From Altibacter sp. (lineage in GTDB: Bacteria; Bacteroidota; Bacteroidia; Flavobacteriales; Flavobacteriaceae), in the NCBI RefSeq assembly GCF_019913785.1, contig NZ_JAIOHK010000059.1, forward strand, positions 1-64,000: 64,000 bases of DNA, in the 5' to 3' direction. How positions within the stretch are numbered: position 1 is the first letter of the stretch; each line of letters starts with the position of its first letter. The notes under the pieces were generated by a model. The model did no database searches. It worked only from the letters and a program-made list of their open reading frames with translations, and had not been told where the DNA came from. Positions 54,710 through 63,600 of this stretch are shown here, piece after piece. The translations under genes and the position numbers were made by a program.

Positions 54710-55285
54710 TCATAGGACCACTGTTAAGATTATATAATAGGACGCGGTTATAAATAAGACGATAAGACCGAGTGCTAATAATCGAATAGCTCTTTTTACA
54801 TTTCTGAATTTCCAAGCGGCAATTTTTGAAATGATATAAATTTGTTCACCTAGTTGGCCAAAAAGTTGCTCTTCATCAACACTAACCTTGTAAAAGGTTT
54901 TGGCGAATTCCTTGATACTTCCGAATTTGGAAATGACATCGCCAAAAAAGAATATATTCTTATCGTAATTACCTTCTATTTTGGGAATAAAACACCGCAC
55001 ACAATAGAATATGGAGGCAGCCGTACAGAAAAACCAAGCTCCAATAAGTACATATAGCATAGGGTTATTGGATGTGGCATCGAAGATTCCATCTATGCTT
55101 TGAAAAATAAAATTTAACAAAATACCATAAAAGGAGAGTATAAGTCCGGCTTTGAGCTCGGATGCTTTAATGAGGCTCGATATGTAATTGATACTTCCCC
55201 AATAATGATCGACAAGTTCTTCAGTGTGCGCATTTTTTGAATAAGGCCTTTGAGCCGATTCGGGTGGTAGTTCTTGCTCTTCCAT
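54710..55285 (-). CDS. DUF5706 / PycTM-type membrane effector
   Basis: 191 residues. Predicted membrane helices lie at about 45-65, 76-97 and 166-190, separated by a cytosolic helical part with the DUF5706 marks IFFFGDVISKF (111-121) and GEQIYIISKIAAWKFRNVKRA (split GEQIYIISKIAA / WKFRNVKRA). DUF5706 proteins are the membrane effectors (PycTM) of Pycsar, in which a cyclic pyrimidine signal triggers membrane damage during phage infection. Here it directly follows a nucleotidyl cyclase, 28 nt away, as the last gene of the signalling operon. That it is toxic or antiphage is an inference. Confidence 0.8.
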   Translation of the reverse strand: MEEQELPPESAQRPYSKNAHTEELVDHYWGSINYISSLIKASELKAGLILSFYGILLNFIFQSIDGIFDATSNNPMLYVLIGAWFFCTAASIFYCVRCFIPKIEGNYDKNIFFFGDVISKFGSIKEFAKTFYKVSVDEEQLFGQLGEQIYIISKIAAWKFRNVKRAIRLLALGLIVLFITASYYIILTVVL

Positions 55286-55313
55286 TAGGACATATTATTT
55301 AATTAGTATATTG

Positions 55314-56354
55314 TTATTCTTTGACTTCATAAATTGTTAGCGGATGGACTTTATTTTTTAGATTGATGACACCAACTTTTTCGCAGTGAAATGATTCTTT
55401 TACTTTTTCGTAACAAGTTTCACAGATAATAATCTGGTTTTCCCTTGCCGCATCCTGTAAACGCGCCGCAGTATTTACGGTATCCCCAATGACGGTATAA
55501 TCCAATCGCTTTAAACTTTGAGAACCAATATTTCCCGAAATCATTTCGCCGCTTTTAAGGCCAATGGAAACCTTGGGTTTAAATTGTAAATCGACTCCTA
55601 TGGCCGGAAGTTTCTCGACTTTGTGACAAATTGCCAACGCAGCATCGATAGCTCGGTCTAAATGATAGTCTCCTTTAAATACAGCCATAATTGCATCTCC
55701 TATAAACTTATCTATATAACCTTCCTGTTCCATAATTTCCTTTACCATTTCATCAAAATAAGAGTTGAGCATGGACACTACAGTATCGGGAGTGGCGGTC
55801 TCGCTAATCGCGGTAAAGCCACAAATGTCTATAAACATCACCGTTGCTTCAATGGTGTCATTGGACATGATAGTAGATTCGAACTCTTTGTTACCCATAA
55901 AGTTGAGAACATTTTCATCTACATACATTTTTAAAATATTATTCTCTTTAATCGCTTTGAGTGTTTCTTTTACTTGCTTGGCATGCTTTAGCGTTTTTTC
56001 CATCGTAAGCGTAAGATCCTCAAAATTGATGGGTTTGGTAATAAAATCGAAGGCACCACGATTCATAGCGGTACGGATGTTTTCCATATCACCATAGGCC
56101 GAGACAATAACCGATTTTATTAATGGATTGGATTCGGTCAACTTTGTAAGTAGGGTTAAGCCATCCATTTCGGGCATATTGATATCGCTCATCACAATAT
56201 CAATTTCCGGTTCGACAACCAATTTTTCCAAGGCGACCCGTCCATTTTCAGCAAAATAAAACTCATATTCACCTCCACGAATTTGTTTTCTGAATTTCTG
56301 TTTGATAAGCGTTTCTAGATCGGCCTCATCATCTACTACTAAGATCTTTGACAT
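55314..56354 (-). CDS. Receiver-class III nucleotidyl cyclase fusion
   Basis: 346 residues. A receiver domain (1-125; phospho-acceptor Asp57 in VMSDINMP, Ser85, Lys107) joined by a helix to a class III cyclase domain (about 165-346). Metal-binding Asp176 (MFIDICGFT) and Asp220 (FIGDAIMAVF), transition-state Asn294 and Arg298 (VNTAARLQ) are all present, so it should be active. The base-recognition pair is Lys216 and Thr287, the Lys/Thr pattern of CyaC-like adenylate cyclases. Phosphorylation by the upstream kinases likely controls activity. The product nucleotide is not proved by sequence. Confidence 0.9.
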   Translation of the reverse strand: MSKILVVDDEADLETLIKQKFRKQIRGGEYEFYFAENGRVALEKLVVEPEIDIVMSDINMPEMDGLTLLTKLTESNPLIKSVIVSAYGDMENIRTAMNRGAFDFITKPINFEDLTLTMEKTLKHAKQVKETLKAIKENNILKMYVDENVLNFMGNKEFESTIMSNDTIEATVMFIDICGFTAISETATPDTVVSMLNSYFDEMVKEIMEQEGYIDKFIGDAIMAVFKGDYHLDRAIDAALAICHKVEKLPAIGVDLQFKPKVSIGLKSGEMISGNIGSQSLKRLDYTVIGDTVNTAARLQDAARENQIIICETCYEKVKESFHCEKVGVINLKNKVHPLTIYEVKE

Positions 56355-56356
56355 AA

Positions 56357-56728
56357 CTAATTGTTTAGTAATTTCTCCTTTAACATTTTAAAATCTACCG
56401 GTTTGGTTAAAAAATCATCTGCGCCCAAACGTTTGGCAGTATTGAAATTTTCATCATCACCGTATGCCGTGACCATCATGACTACCGGGGGAGGTGCTTT
56501 GTACGTATTCTTAATTTTTTCCAACAATTCCAAGCCGCTCATCCCTGGCATATTGATGTCGCTTAAAATCAAAATGGCCTCATGTTCCATAGCATCTAAC
56601 AGCTTTAGTGCTTCTTCTCCTGAATAGGCAAACATAAAGGTAAGTTCCTCATTTCTAATTTCCTTTCGGAAGCGTTGAAGAAATAAATCCTTTACGTCTT
56701 TTTCGTCATCTACTACGAGTATTTTCAT
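56357..56728 (-). CDS. Single-domain response regulator
   Basis: A 123-residue receiver without an output domain. Asp8-Asp9 (VVDDEKD), the phospho-acceptor Asp57 (LSDINMPGMSG), Thr87 and Lys109 (LTKPVDF) are all present. Single receivers often pass phosphate in a relay or act by binding a partner. It lies 6 nt after the giant kinase and 2 nt before the receiver-cyclase, so it may compete for phosphate or be an intermediate. Confidence 0.92.
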   Translation of the reverse strand: MKILVVDDEKDVKDLFLQRFRKEIRNEELTFMFAYSGEEALKLLDAMEHEAILILSDINMPGMSGLELLEKIKNTYKAPPPVVMMVTAYGDDENFNTAKRLGADDFLTKPVDFKMLKEKLLNN

Positions 56729-56734
56729 GGTTAG

Positions 56735-59700
56735 TTATTTAGGTATTATTATTTTAAATGTTGTTCCTAGTCCTTTTTTTGTCGCTACTTTTAATTCGCC
56801 CATATGCCCTTTACTTACAATGTCGTAACTCATTGACAAGCCCAAGCCCGTTCCTTCTCCAGTGGGTTTGGTGGTAAAGAAAGGTTGGAATATTTTATCC
56901 ATTACCTGCTTCGGAATACCATTGCCATTGTCTTTTACTGAAATTACAACCTGATCTTTCAATTTTTTTGTACTCACCGAAACGATGGGTTTAAAATCTG
57001 AATCTTTGGACGTTTTTTTCTTTTCATTACAGGCGTAGAAGGCATTTGTGATTAAATTCAATATCACTCTTCCCATATCCTGTGGGATGATTTTAATTTT
57101 GCCAATGGACTCATCAAAGTCTGTTTCCAGTGTGGCATTGAACGATTTGTCCTTAGCCCTCAAGCCGTGGTAGGCCAATCGCAGATACTCATCTGCTAAC
57201 TTATTGATATCGGTAGCTTCTTTTTCGGCCGTACTTTTTCGGCTGTGCTGAAGCATTCCTTTTACAATGGCATCGGCGCGTTTACCGTGGTGGCTTATTT
57301 TTTCGAGGTTTTGTTTGATATCGTTCGCTATTAATTTAGCTTCCTCCAATTCTCCTTTTTCAATTTCTTCGTTCATTTCGTCAATGAGTTCGTTACTCAC
57401 TTCAGAAAAATTATTAACGAAGTTCAACGGATTCTGAATTTCGTGAGCGATTCCGGCTGTGAGTTCCCCAAGCGAAGCCATTTTTTCAGATTGGATGAGT
57501 TGTTTTTGGGTGGCTTGCAAATCTGAAAGCGTATTTTCAAGTCGTTGTTTTTCAGCGAGTAGGGCCGAAGATTGTTTTTCTTTTACTTGCAGATCTGTAA
57601 AGCGCTGGTAGGCAAATGTGAAGACATTGCGGAAACGATCTAAAATGTTCTTCTGATCCTTGCTTAGCTCGCCAAAATTAGAAATACCAACGGCTCCATT
57701 GCCAAAGGCATACAATATATAGGAAATGCTATCGGTTTTGAACAAACGCGGGTCATCTGCTTCGCCATTTTTTCGGCGCATTTCGATAAGGTCCTGCAAC
57801 TGTTGTCCTTGCAGTACCATTTCGGAATAACCATCAGTTGTTGCGGCAATAACTCTAAGCTGTTCTTCGAGGGTGGGATCATCATCATAGGACATCAACG
57901 TAATCGTTCCGCCCATTTCGTGGGAATAGTCGTAATCCAGAAAGGTTTGATTATCTTCATTGTTGACGTCAATGATCGCATTTCGAATATCGTTGAAACC
58001 AAGTTCCTCCAACTGCTCATACAACGCCTTTGCAATATGCAACAGGTCGGTGGATTCGTTCATGCCAAGTGCTACCGAGCGCACTTTTTCCAGTGAGGCT
58101 TCAATTTTTGCTTCCCGAGCCTGCGCTTCAGCATTTGCCAAATCGGTATATCTTTTATACGCAAAGGTGAAAACGTTGCGGAATCTTTTTAATATCTTTT
58201 TTTGATCTTCGTTTAAAAGACCAAAATTGGAAATTCCAATGGCGCCGTTACCAAAGGAATACAGGTTATAGGTAAGATGGTCAATTTCTCGAAGTCGGGG
58301 GTCGTCCTTTTCGCCGTTGCGTAATCGTGTCTCGATAAGTTCTTCTAATTCTTTGCCCTTTAATTCGATTTCAAAAAAGGCATCATTACTGGATTGGATC
58401 TGTTTAATTTGTTTTTCTATAACAGCATCCCCATAGTATGAAAATTGAGTGATGGCACTTGACATATCGTGGGAATAATCATAATCTAAAAAGGTTTCAT
58501 CATCGTCGTTGTGAATATCGATAATGGCATTACGGATATCGTTAAAACCAAGTTCGAGCAATTGCTCGTATAGCACTTTTGCAATATCCAGCATATCATC
58601 GGACTTTTGTAGGCTCAATGCCACAGAGCGCACTTTTTCAAGTGAGGCTTCAATTTTAGCTTCACGTGCTTGATCTTCTGCTTTTTGAAGATCCATAAAA
58701 CGGATATAAGCTTGCTCAAAAACCTTGGCAAAGCGTTTAAGGATTTCCTGTTCGGATTGATTGGGTACAATCCCTGTGTGTGATGGAATAAGGATGGCCG
58801 AATTTTTCTGCCAAGCGAAAGACAAAGTATGCTTATCATTCTGAAAAATCCATTTCTTAAAATCCTCTGGAAAATCGCGATAATCTGAATGTTCAAAAGC
58901 GTATTTGAAAAAGCTGTTCTTTTGCTCAACAGTAAAAGCTTTCGAAAAATAGTCGGCTCCGCTTTCTTTTGATTTCCATGCCTCATTAAAAATAGGATGA
59001 TTGAAATAAGGAAGCAAATAACTCCCCGCGAATCTAAAATCGGGAGAAGCGATCCAGTGCATCACATCTTTCGAATTGTTAAAATAGGTACATAAAATAA
59101 CGCCATTTGCATCCATTACAACACCTAATTCTTTTAGCTTTTCAACAATTACCACAACCACTTGTTCGAGCTCATCAGGTTTGTGCATGGCCAGGGATCG
59201 GGAACGTACTTTTTCCAGTGCGGCTTCAATCTTCGATTCCCGTGCTTGCGCTTCGGCTTTTTGAAGGTCGAGAAATCGTGTATAGGTACGTTCAAATTCT
59301 ACACTAAAACGTTGTAATATTTGTTTTTCTTCATCACTGATGGGCCTTTTAATATTGATTCCAAAACAGCCATATTTCATAAAGGCCTCCGCATAATAAA
59401 GTCCGTTTGCGAAATATTCTGGATTTAGGTTATTAGCATCTTTTAAAAGTTCCTCCCAAGCGGTAAAAAAGGTTTTTACTTCTTCAGGTTTAATATGATG
59501 AATGTGTACAGGAATGCCACTTATCCAATCTTCAAAGCATGCGGCGGTATATGGTTCAGCCTTATCAAGTGGGTATACTATAGCTTTGCTCTTAATTTTC
59601 TTTTTGTTTTGTGCTGTATTCCAAGCTACCCAAAATTGGTGTTCATTCTTGTCTTCATCTGGCAACCAGACATAAGAAAATTCGGTATCTATTCCCAACA

Positions 59701-62557
59701 ATTGTAGTTGCTCGTGAAATACCTTTGAGGTGGCGTCTAATTCGTCAGAATGTTGCATCAACATGCTTTGGGTACGAGTGCGCTCTAATGCCGCCTCAAT
59801 CTTTGCTTCTCTGGTTTGTGCTTCGGCCTTTTGAAGGTCTAAGAAGCGGGTATAGGTTTGTTCGAATACATTTGCAAAGCGTCTAAAAATTTCGTGGGCT
59901 TCGGGGACTTTTTCATAGGTAATAAACATTACATACCCATGTTTGAAATAGCAGATATGAAATATTTGAAAGGTAGGCAATTCCAATCCTGCTTCAATAA
60001 GAGCATCTATCATTTTACCCACTGTGGGTAAGGTGCGCATGAACTCGTAGTGTTTACCAATAAGCTGTCCGCCCAATTCTTCTATATGAAATGTGTCTCC
60101 ATTTTCGAAGGGTTTTTGAAAGTTGTAACCAACGCCTATATTGGGTAGTATAAATGGTGTCTGAATTTCTCCCTCGCTGCTCATAAAAGCGGTTGATGAT
60201 TTTTTATCTTCAGTCCAAATACAATAGCCTGCACTCCAAGCGGGGATTCCCAAATCCTGTACTTGAAAAAATAAGTTGTTGGCAGCTTGCGGCAATTCCT
60301 CACTTTTTTGCATTGCCATGGTACGACTACGTACTTTTTCCAATGCGTTTTCAATCTGTGCCTCCCGTGCTTGGGCTTCGGCTTTTTGAAGGTCAAGGAA
60401 ACGGGTATAGGTTTGCTGAAAAACTTTTCCGAAGCGCATTAAAATTGCATTCTCATCTTCAGAAAACCGAACCCCGGAATAGTTCTCGATATACAAGCCT
60501 ACATTGTCCAATAACACCGTAGAAATTGCCAAACCTTTAAAGCCAAAGTAAGTTGCCTTTGTTTCTTCCGGCAAACCGGGAATATGCTTGAATAAATCTG
60601 TATAAAATTGATTTTTTTCTTCAAAATCCAATGTATTGGCAAAGAAATTCTGTCCTGTTTTTTTTGCTTTAATAAAATCGTTCCAGTGTGCACAGTCAAA
60701 ATAGGGAATTACAATTTTAGGAAACACAGCGTTATGGTCTGCCAACCAAATGTGCATATCATCATTTTTCTTATAATCCAGAATAAATCCGGCATGTTCA
60801 ATGTTTATATTCAGTTGAATGAATTGGTCGTAAAGCACATGAATTACGTCCTTCAGTTCTTCACTGTTGTGCATCGCCATACTGCGCGAACGTACACGTT
60901 CCAAGGCAGCTTCAATTTTGGCTTCTCTCGCCTGTGCTTCGGCTTTTTGAAGATCTAAGAAGCGGGTGTAGGTCTGCTCAAAGACCTTTGCAAATCGTTT
61001 AAAAATTTCGTGTGCCTCCGAAACCGGCTCTCTGGTAATAAACAATAGGTAACCATATTTAAAATAAACCACATGGTCTATTTGATAGGTTGGGAACCCT
61101 TTATTCCTTGCTTTCAGCGTTTTTAAAACATCACCTATAACAGGAAGGGTGCTCATATATTCATAATGAGCAATGCATTCAGCTCCAGAGAATTCCTTAA
61201 TTAAAACGGACTCACCTTGCTGCCCCTTTTGATAATATTCTTTAAAGATCCCTTCTCGGGGTACGGTATAAGTATGCAACACTCCGGCTTCATTTCCAAA
61301 CCACTCAGTAGATTCATTTTCCCCGTAAATATTAAAAGCACAGCCCCAAGTTTTTATACCTAGAGCTCTTACCTGCTCATCTAATAAAAATGAGGTTTCT
61401 TGTAGTTCGTCACTGTGTTGCATGGCCATAGTTCGGCTTCTCACTTTTTCCAGTGCCAATTCTATTTGTACTTCACGCGCTTGATTTTCAGCTTTTTGAA
61501 GATCTAGGAACCTGCGATGCGCCAAGTCAAAAGCATCTGCAAACTTTTCTAATATCTCAAGATCTGCCTGTGGCGGCTTTTCAACGATGCCGGGTAAGCT
61601 ATACCCAATCTCCCCGTGAGAGGTTCGTGCCATAATAAAAGTGAGACCACCAATATGGCGAATATCATCGTGACTTGGGGCTTGCGGATCTATATTCTGA
61701 AAATCCCCCAAGTTGATCATTTTATCCACATACGCTATTGCCTCTTTTGCATTCATAGCGTACACAACTGTCGGTTTTTTACTTTTTTCCCATTTTGCCA
61801 ATAAGGGGATGTCGCCATGTATATGTTTGGGTAATTTCATAACAAACCCAATACGAGTGCCATCGCCTGAAGTCATGGCCTTTTCATAGGTATCCTTTAG
61901 CCACATCATATGCCAGAAATAATGTGCTTGGTGGCCTAGGCGTGTAAATTCATTGCGCATAGTCACTACAATGTCTAGTAGGTCTGTGGACTCTTTCATT
62001 GCCACTGCTTCTGCGCGGATCCTTTGCAATGCTCCCTCAACTTCTAACTCACGGTTTTTAGATTCTAGCTCGACGGTTCTTCGTTGGATTGCCTCGCGCA
62101 ATTCTTGATTTTCTTCATTTATTTTATCATAACCAATTGTTCCACCATCATCGGTTTTTGCATCTGGTATAGAAAAATGCTGATAAATAAATCGCCAGCC
62201 TTCTTTGTTTTTTCGCAGTGTACTAGAAAACCTGAATCGCGCATAATACGTCCAGTTATTTTCATTGAGAAACCAGCCGTCAAAAATGTGTGTAATAAAA
62301 ACAAGGTCTCCAAATTGTTCTATCTTCTTGATTTCGTTTCGCAATTCGGTTTTCCCTGCAAATTGATCTCCTGTATCTGCAAAAAACTGGGTGGTATCCC
62401 TTCGGTTTAAAAACTCTTCATTCATGGCAGAGCCAATGAAGTGATAATCGTCATCCAAAAAGGAATCATAAATTTCAACATCGCCATGAAGATAGCTATG
62501 CAACCAGGTGTCATATACTTTGAAGACTTCGTGCTCTATTTTCTTGGCGACCTTCAT
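56735..62557 (-). CDS. 1940-residue histidine kinase with eight tandem sensor modules
   Basis: Domains in order: NTF2/SnoaL-like head (1-135), coiled coil (about 145-185), eight alpha/beta modules of about 185 residues (first about 171-349; later linkers at 350, 533, 720, 905, 1095, 1287, 1471 and 1654), then a NtrB-type kinase core: His1705 in GIAHEIQNP, N-box NLITNAF (1834-1840), DNGNGIP and GTGLGLS. The modules are joined by helices such as FLDLQKAEAQAREAKIEAAL. They look GAF-like but the fold was not verified. There are no membrane helices, so the sensor is cytoplasmic. The start overlaps the stop of the previous kinase by one base (TAATG). Confidence 0.88.
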   Translation of the reverse strand: MKVAKKIEHEVFKVYDTWLHSYLHGDVEIYDSFLDDDYHFIGSAMNEEFLNRRDTTQFFADTGDQFAGKTELRNEIKKIEQFGDLVFITHIFDGWFLNENNWTYYARFRFSSTLRKNKEGWRFIYQHFSIPDAKTDDGGTIGYDKINEENQELREAIQRRTVELESKNRELEVEGALQRIRAEAVAMKESTDLLDIVVTMRNEFTRLGHQAHYFWHMMWLKDTYEKAMTSGDGTRIGFVMKLPKHIHGDIPLLAKWEKSKKPTVVYAMNAKEAIAYVDKMINLGDFQNIDPQAPSHDDIRHIGGLTFIMARTSHGEIGYSLPGIVEKPPQADLEILEKFADAFDLAHRRFLDLQKAENQAREVQIELALEKVRSRTMAMQHSDELQETSFLLDEQVRALGIKTWGCAFNIYGENESTEWFGNEAGVLHTYTVPREGIFKEYYQKGQQGESVLIKEFSGAECIAHYEYMSTLPVIGDVLKTLKARNKGFPTYQIDHVVYFKYGYLLFITREPVSEAHEIFKRFAKVFEQTYTRFLDLQKAEAQAREAKIEAALERVRSRSMAMHNSEELKDVIHVLYDQFIQLNINIEHAGFILDYKKNDDMHIWLADHNAVFPKIVIPYFDCAHWNDFIKAKKTGQNFFANTLDFEEKNQFYTDLFKHIPGLPEETKATYFGFKGLAISTVLLDNVGLYIENYSGVRFSEDENAILMRFGKVFQQTYTRFLDLQKAEAQAREAQIENALEKVRSRTMAMQKSEELPQAANNLFFQVQDLGIPAWSAGYCIWTEDKKSSTAFMSSEGEIQTPFILPNIGVGYNFQKPFENGDTFHIEELGGQLIGKHYEFMRTLPTVGKMIDALIEAGLELPTFQIFHICYFKHGYVMFITYEKVPEAHEIFRRFANVFEQTYTRFLDLQKAEAQTREAKIEAALERTRTQSMLMQHSDELDATSKVFHEQLQLLGIDTEFSYVWLPDEDKNEHQFWVAWNTAQNKKKIKSKAIVYPLDKAEPYTAACFEDWISGIPVHIHHIKPEEVKTFFTAWEELLKDANNLNPEYFANGLYYAEAFMKYGCFGINIKRPISDEEKQILQRFSVEFERTYTRFLDLQKAEAQARESKIEAALEKVRSRSLAMHKPDELEQVVVVIVEKLKELGVVMDANGVILCTYFNNSKDVMHWIASPDFRFAGSYLLPYFNHPIFNEAWKSKESGADYFSKAFTVEQKNSFFKYAFEHSDYRDFPEDFKKWIFQNDKHTLSFAWQKNSAILIPSHTGIVPNQSEQEILKRFAKVFEQAYIRFMDLQKAEDQAREAKIEASLEKVRSVALSLQKSDDMLDIAKVLYEQLLELGFNDIRNAIIDIHNDDDETFLDYDYSHDMSSAITQFSYYGDAVIEKQIKQIQSSNDAFFEIELKGKELEELIETRLRNGEKDDPRLREIDHLTYNLYSFGNGAIGISNFGLLNEDQKKILKRFRNVFTFAYKRYTDLANAEAQAREAKIEASLEKVRSVALGMNESTDLLHIAKALYEQLEELGFNDIRNAIIDVNNEDNQTFLDYDYSHEMGGTITLMSYDDDPTLEEQLRVIAATTDGYSEMVLQGQQLQDLIEMRRKNGEADDPRLFKTDSISYILYAFGNGAVGISNFGELSKDQKNILDRFRNVFTFAYQRFTDLQVKEKQSSALLAEKQRLENTLSDLQATQKQLIQSEKMASLGELTAGIAHEIQNPLNFVNNFSEVSNELIDEMNEEIEKGELEEAKLIANDIKQNLEKISHHGKRADAIVKGMLQHSRKSTAEKEATDINKLADEYLRLAYHGLRAKDKSFNATLETDFDESIGKIKIIPQDMGRVILNLITNAFYACNEKKKTSKDSDFKPIVSVSTKKLKDQVVISVKDNGNGIPKQVMDKIFQPFFTTKPTGEGTGLGLSMSYDIVSKGHMGELKVATKKGLGTTFKIIIPK

Positions 62558-63600
62558 TATGGGTTCGTTATGGGTATTGAAATTATAAATTCTGTTCCTT
62601 TATTCTCTTTAGTGGAAACTTGCAGTTCTCCACCGTGTGCTTTTACAATATCATAGCTTAGGCTAAGCCCTAGTCCGGTTCCTTCTCCGGTAGGCTTGGT
62701 GGTAAAGAAAGGCTGAAAAATTTTTTCTTTTAACGACTCTGGCATGCCCTTACCGTTGTCTCTTACCAGAATTAATATCCTGTTACCTTCTTTTGAAGTT
62801 GTGGCCCACACCGTAGGTTTATAGTTTGAAGTTTCTGTTTTTATTCGTTCATTAACTGCGTAAAAGGCGTTGGTAATCAAATTTAAAATAACCCTCCCAA
62901 TATCTTGTGGTATAATTTCGATTTCCCCAATATTGTCACCATAGTTGGTTTCCAAAGTAGCGTTAAACGATTTATCTTTTGCCCTCAGGCCATGATATGC
63001 CAACCGCAGATATTCGTCTACCAAAATGTTGATGTCTGTAGGTTCTTTTTTGCCGCTACTGCTTCTGCTATGTTGTAGCATTCCTTTCACAATACCATCG
63101 GCTCGTTTACCGTGGTGATTTATTTTTTCGAGATTTGCAATTACATCGTTGGCAATTTCATTTACGTCTTCCAAATTGCCATTTTCCAGTTCTTCTTTCA
63201 TCTCGTCCAGTAATTCCTTACTCACTTCCGAAAAATTATTGACAAAGTTTAAGGGGTTTTGTATTTCATGTGCAATACCGGCAGTGAGCTCTCCCAGACT
63301 TGCCATTTTTTCAGATTGAATTAGTTGTGCTTGCGTGGTTTTCAATTCTTCGAGTGATCTGCTTAGGGCTTCATTGGCTTCTTCGATCGATTTCCGCTTT
63401 AGTTCTAACTCCTCTATGGTTTCTTCCAGAAGGATGGCTGTGGTGCGTTTTACTTTCTCGGTGCGCTCCAGTTTAAATTCTGAAATGGTCAACGCTTTGT
63501 CTGCTGCTTTTGCAGCTTTGGTGAGCGCCGTTTTTTCTTCTTCCGTAAACTTATCGGACTGCGCTATATAATCAACTATTTTTTGAAGATGTTGGTTCAT
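62557..63600 (-). CDS. Soluble NtrB-like histidine kinase
   Basis: 347 residues. A helical coiled-coil N-terminus (1-90) leads to a HisKA domain with His111 (TAGIAHEIQNPLNF) and an HATPase domain (NLITNAFYA, DNGKGMP, GTGLGLSLS). The catalytic half is very like that of the 1940-residue kinase downstream. It has no recognised sensor domain, so input probably comes from a partner, plausibly the adjacent FIST protein. Its ATG overlaps the FIST stop (ATGA). Confidence 0.92.
   Translation of the reverse strand: MNQHLQKIVDYIAQSDKFTEEEKTALTKAAKAADKALTISEFKLERTEKVKRTTAILLEETIEELELKRKSIEEANEALSRSLEELKTTQAQLIQSEKMASLGELTAGIAHEIQNPLNFVNNFSEVSKELLDEMKEELENGNLEDVNEIANDVIANLEKINHHGKRADGIVKGMLQHSRSSSGKKEPTDINILVDEYLRLAYHGLRAKDKSFNATLETNYGDNIGEIEIIPQDIGRVILNLITNAFYAVNERIKTETSNYKPTVWATTSKEGNRILILVRDNGKGMPESLKEKIFQPFFTTKPTGEGTGLGLSLSYDIVKAHGGELQVSTKENKGTEFIISIPITNP

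Noticed and set aside
58615-58986. 123-codon and other same-strand ORFs inside the giant kinase
   Set aside because: They are off-frame readings of repeated modules that recur wherever the linker sequence recurs.
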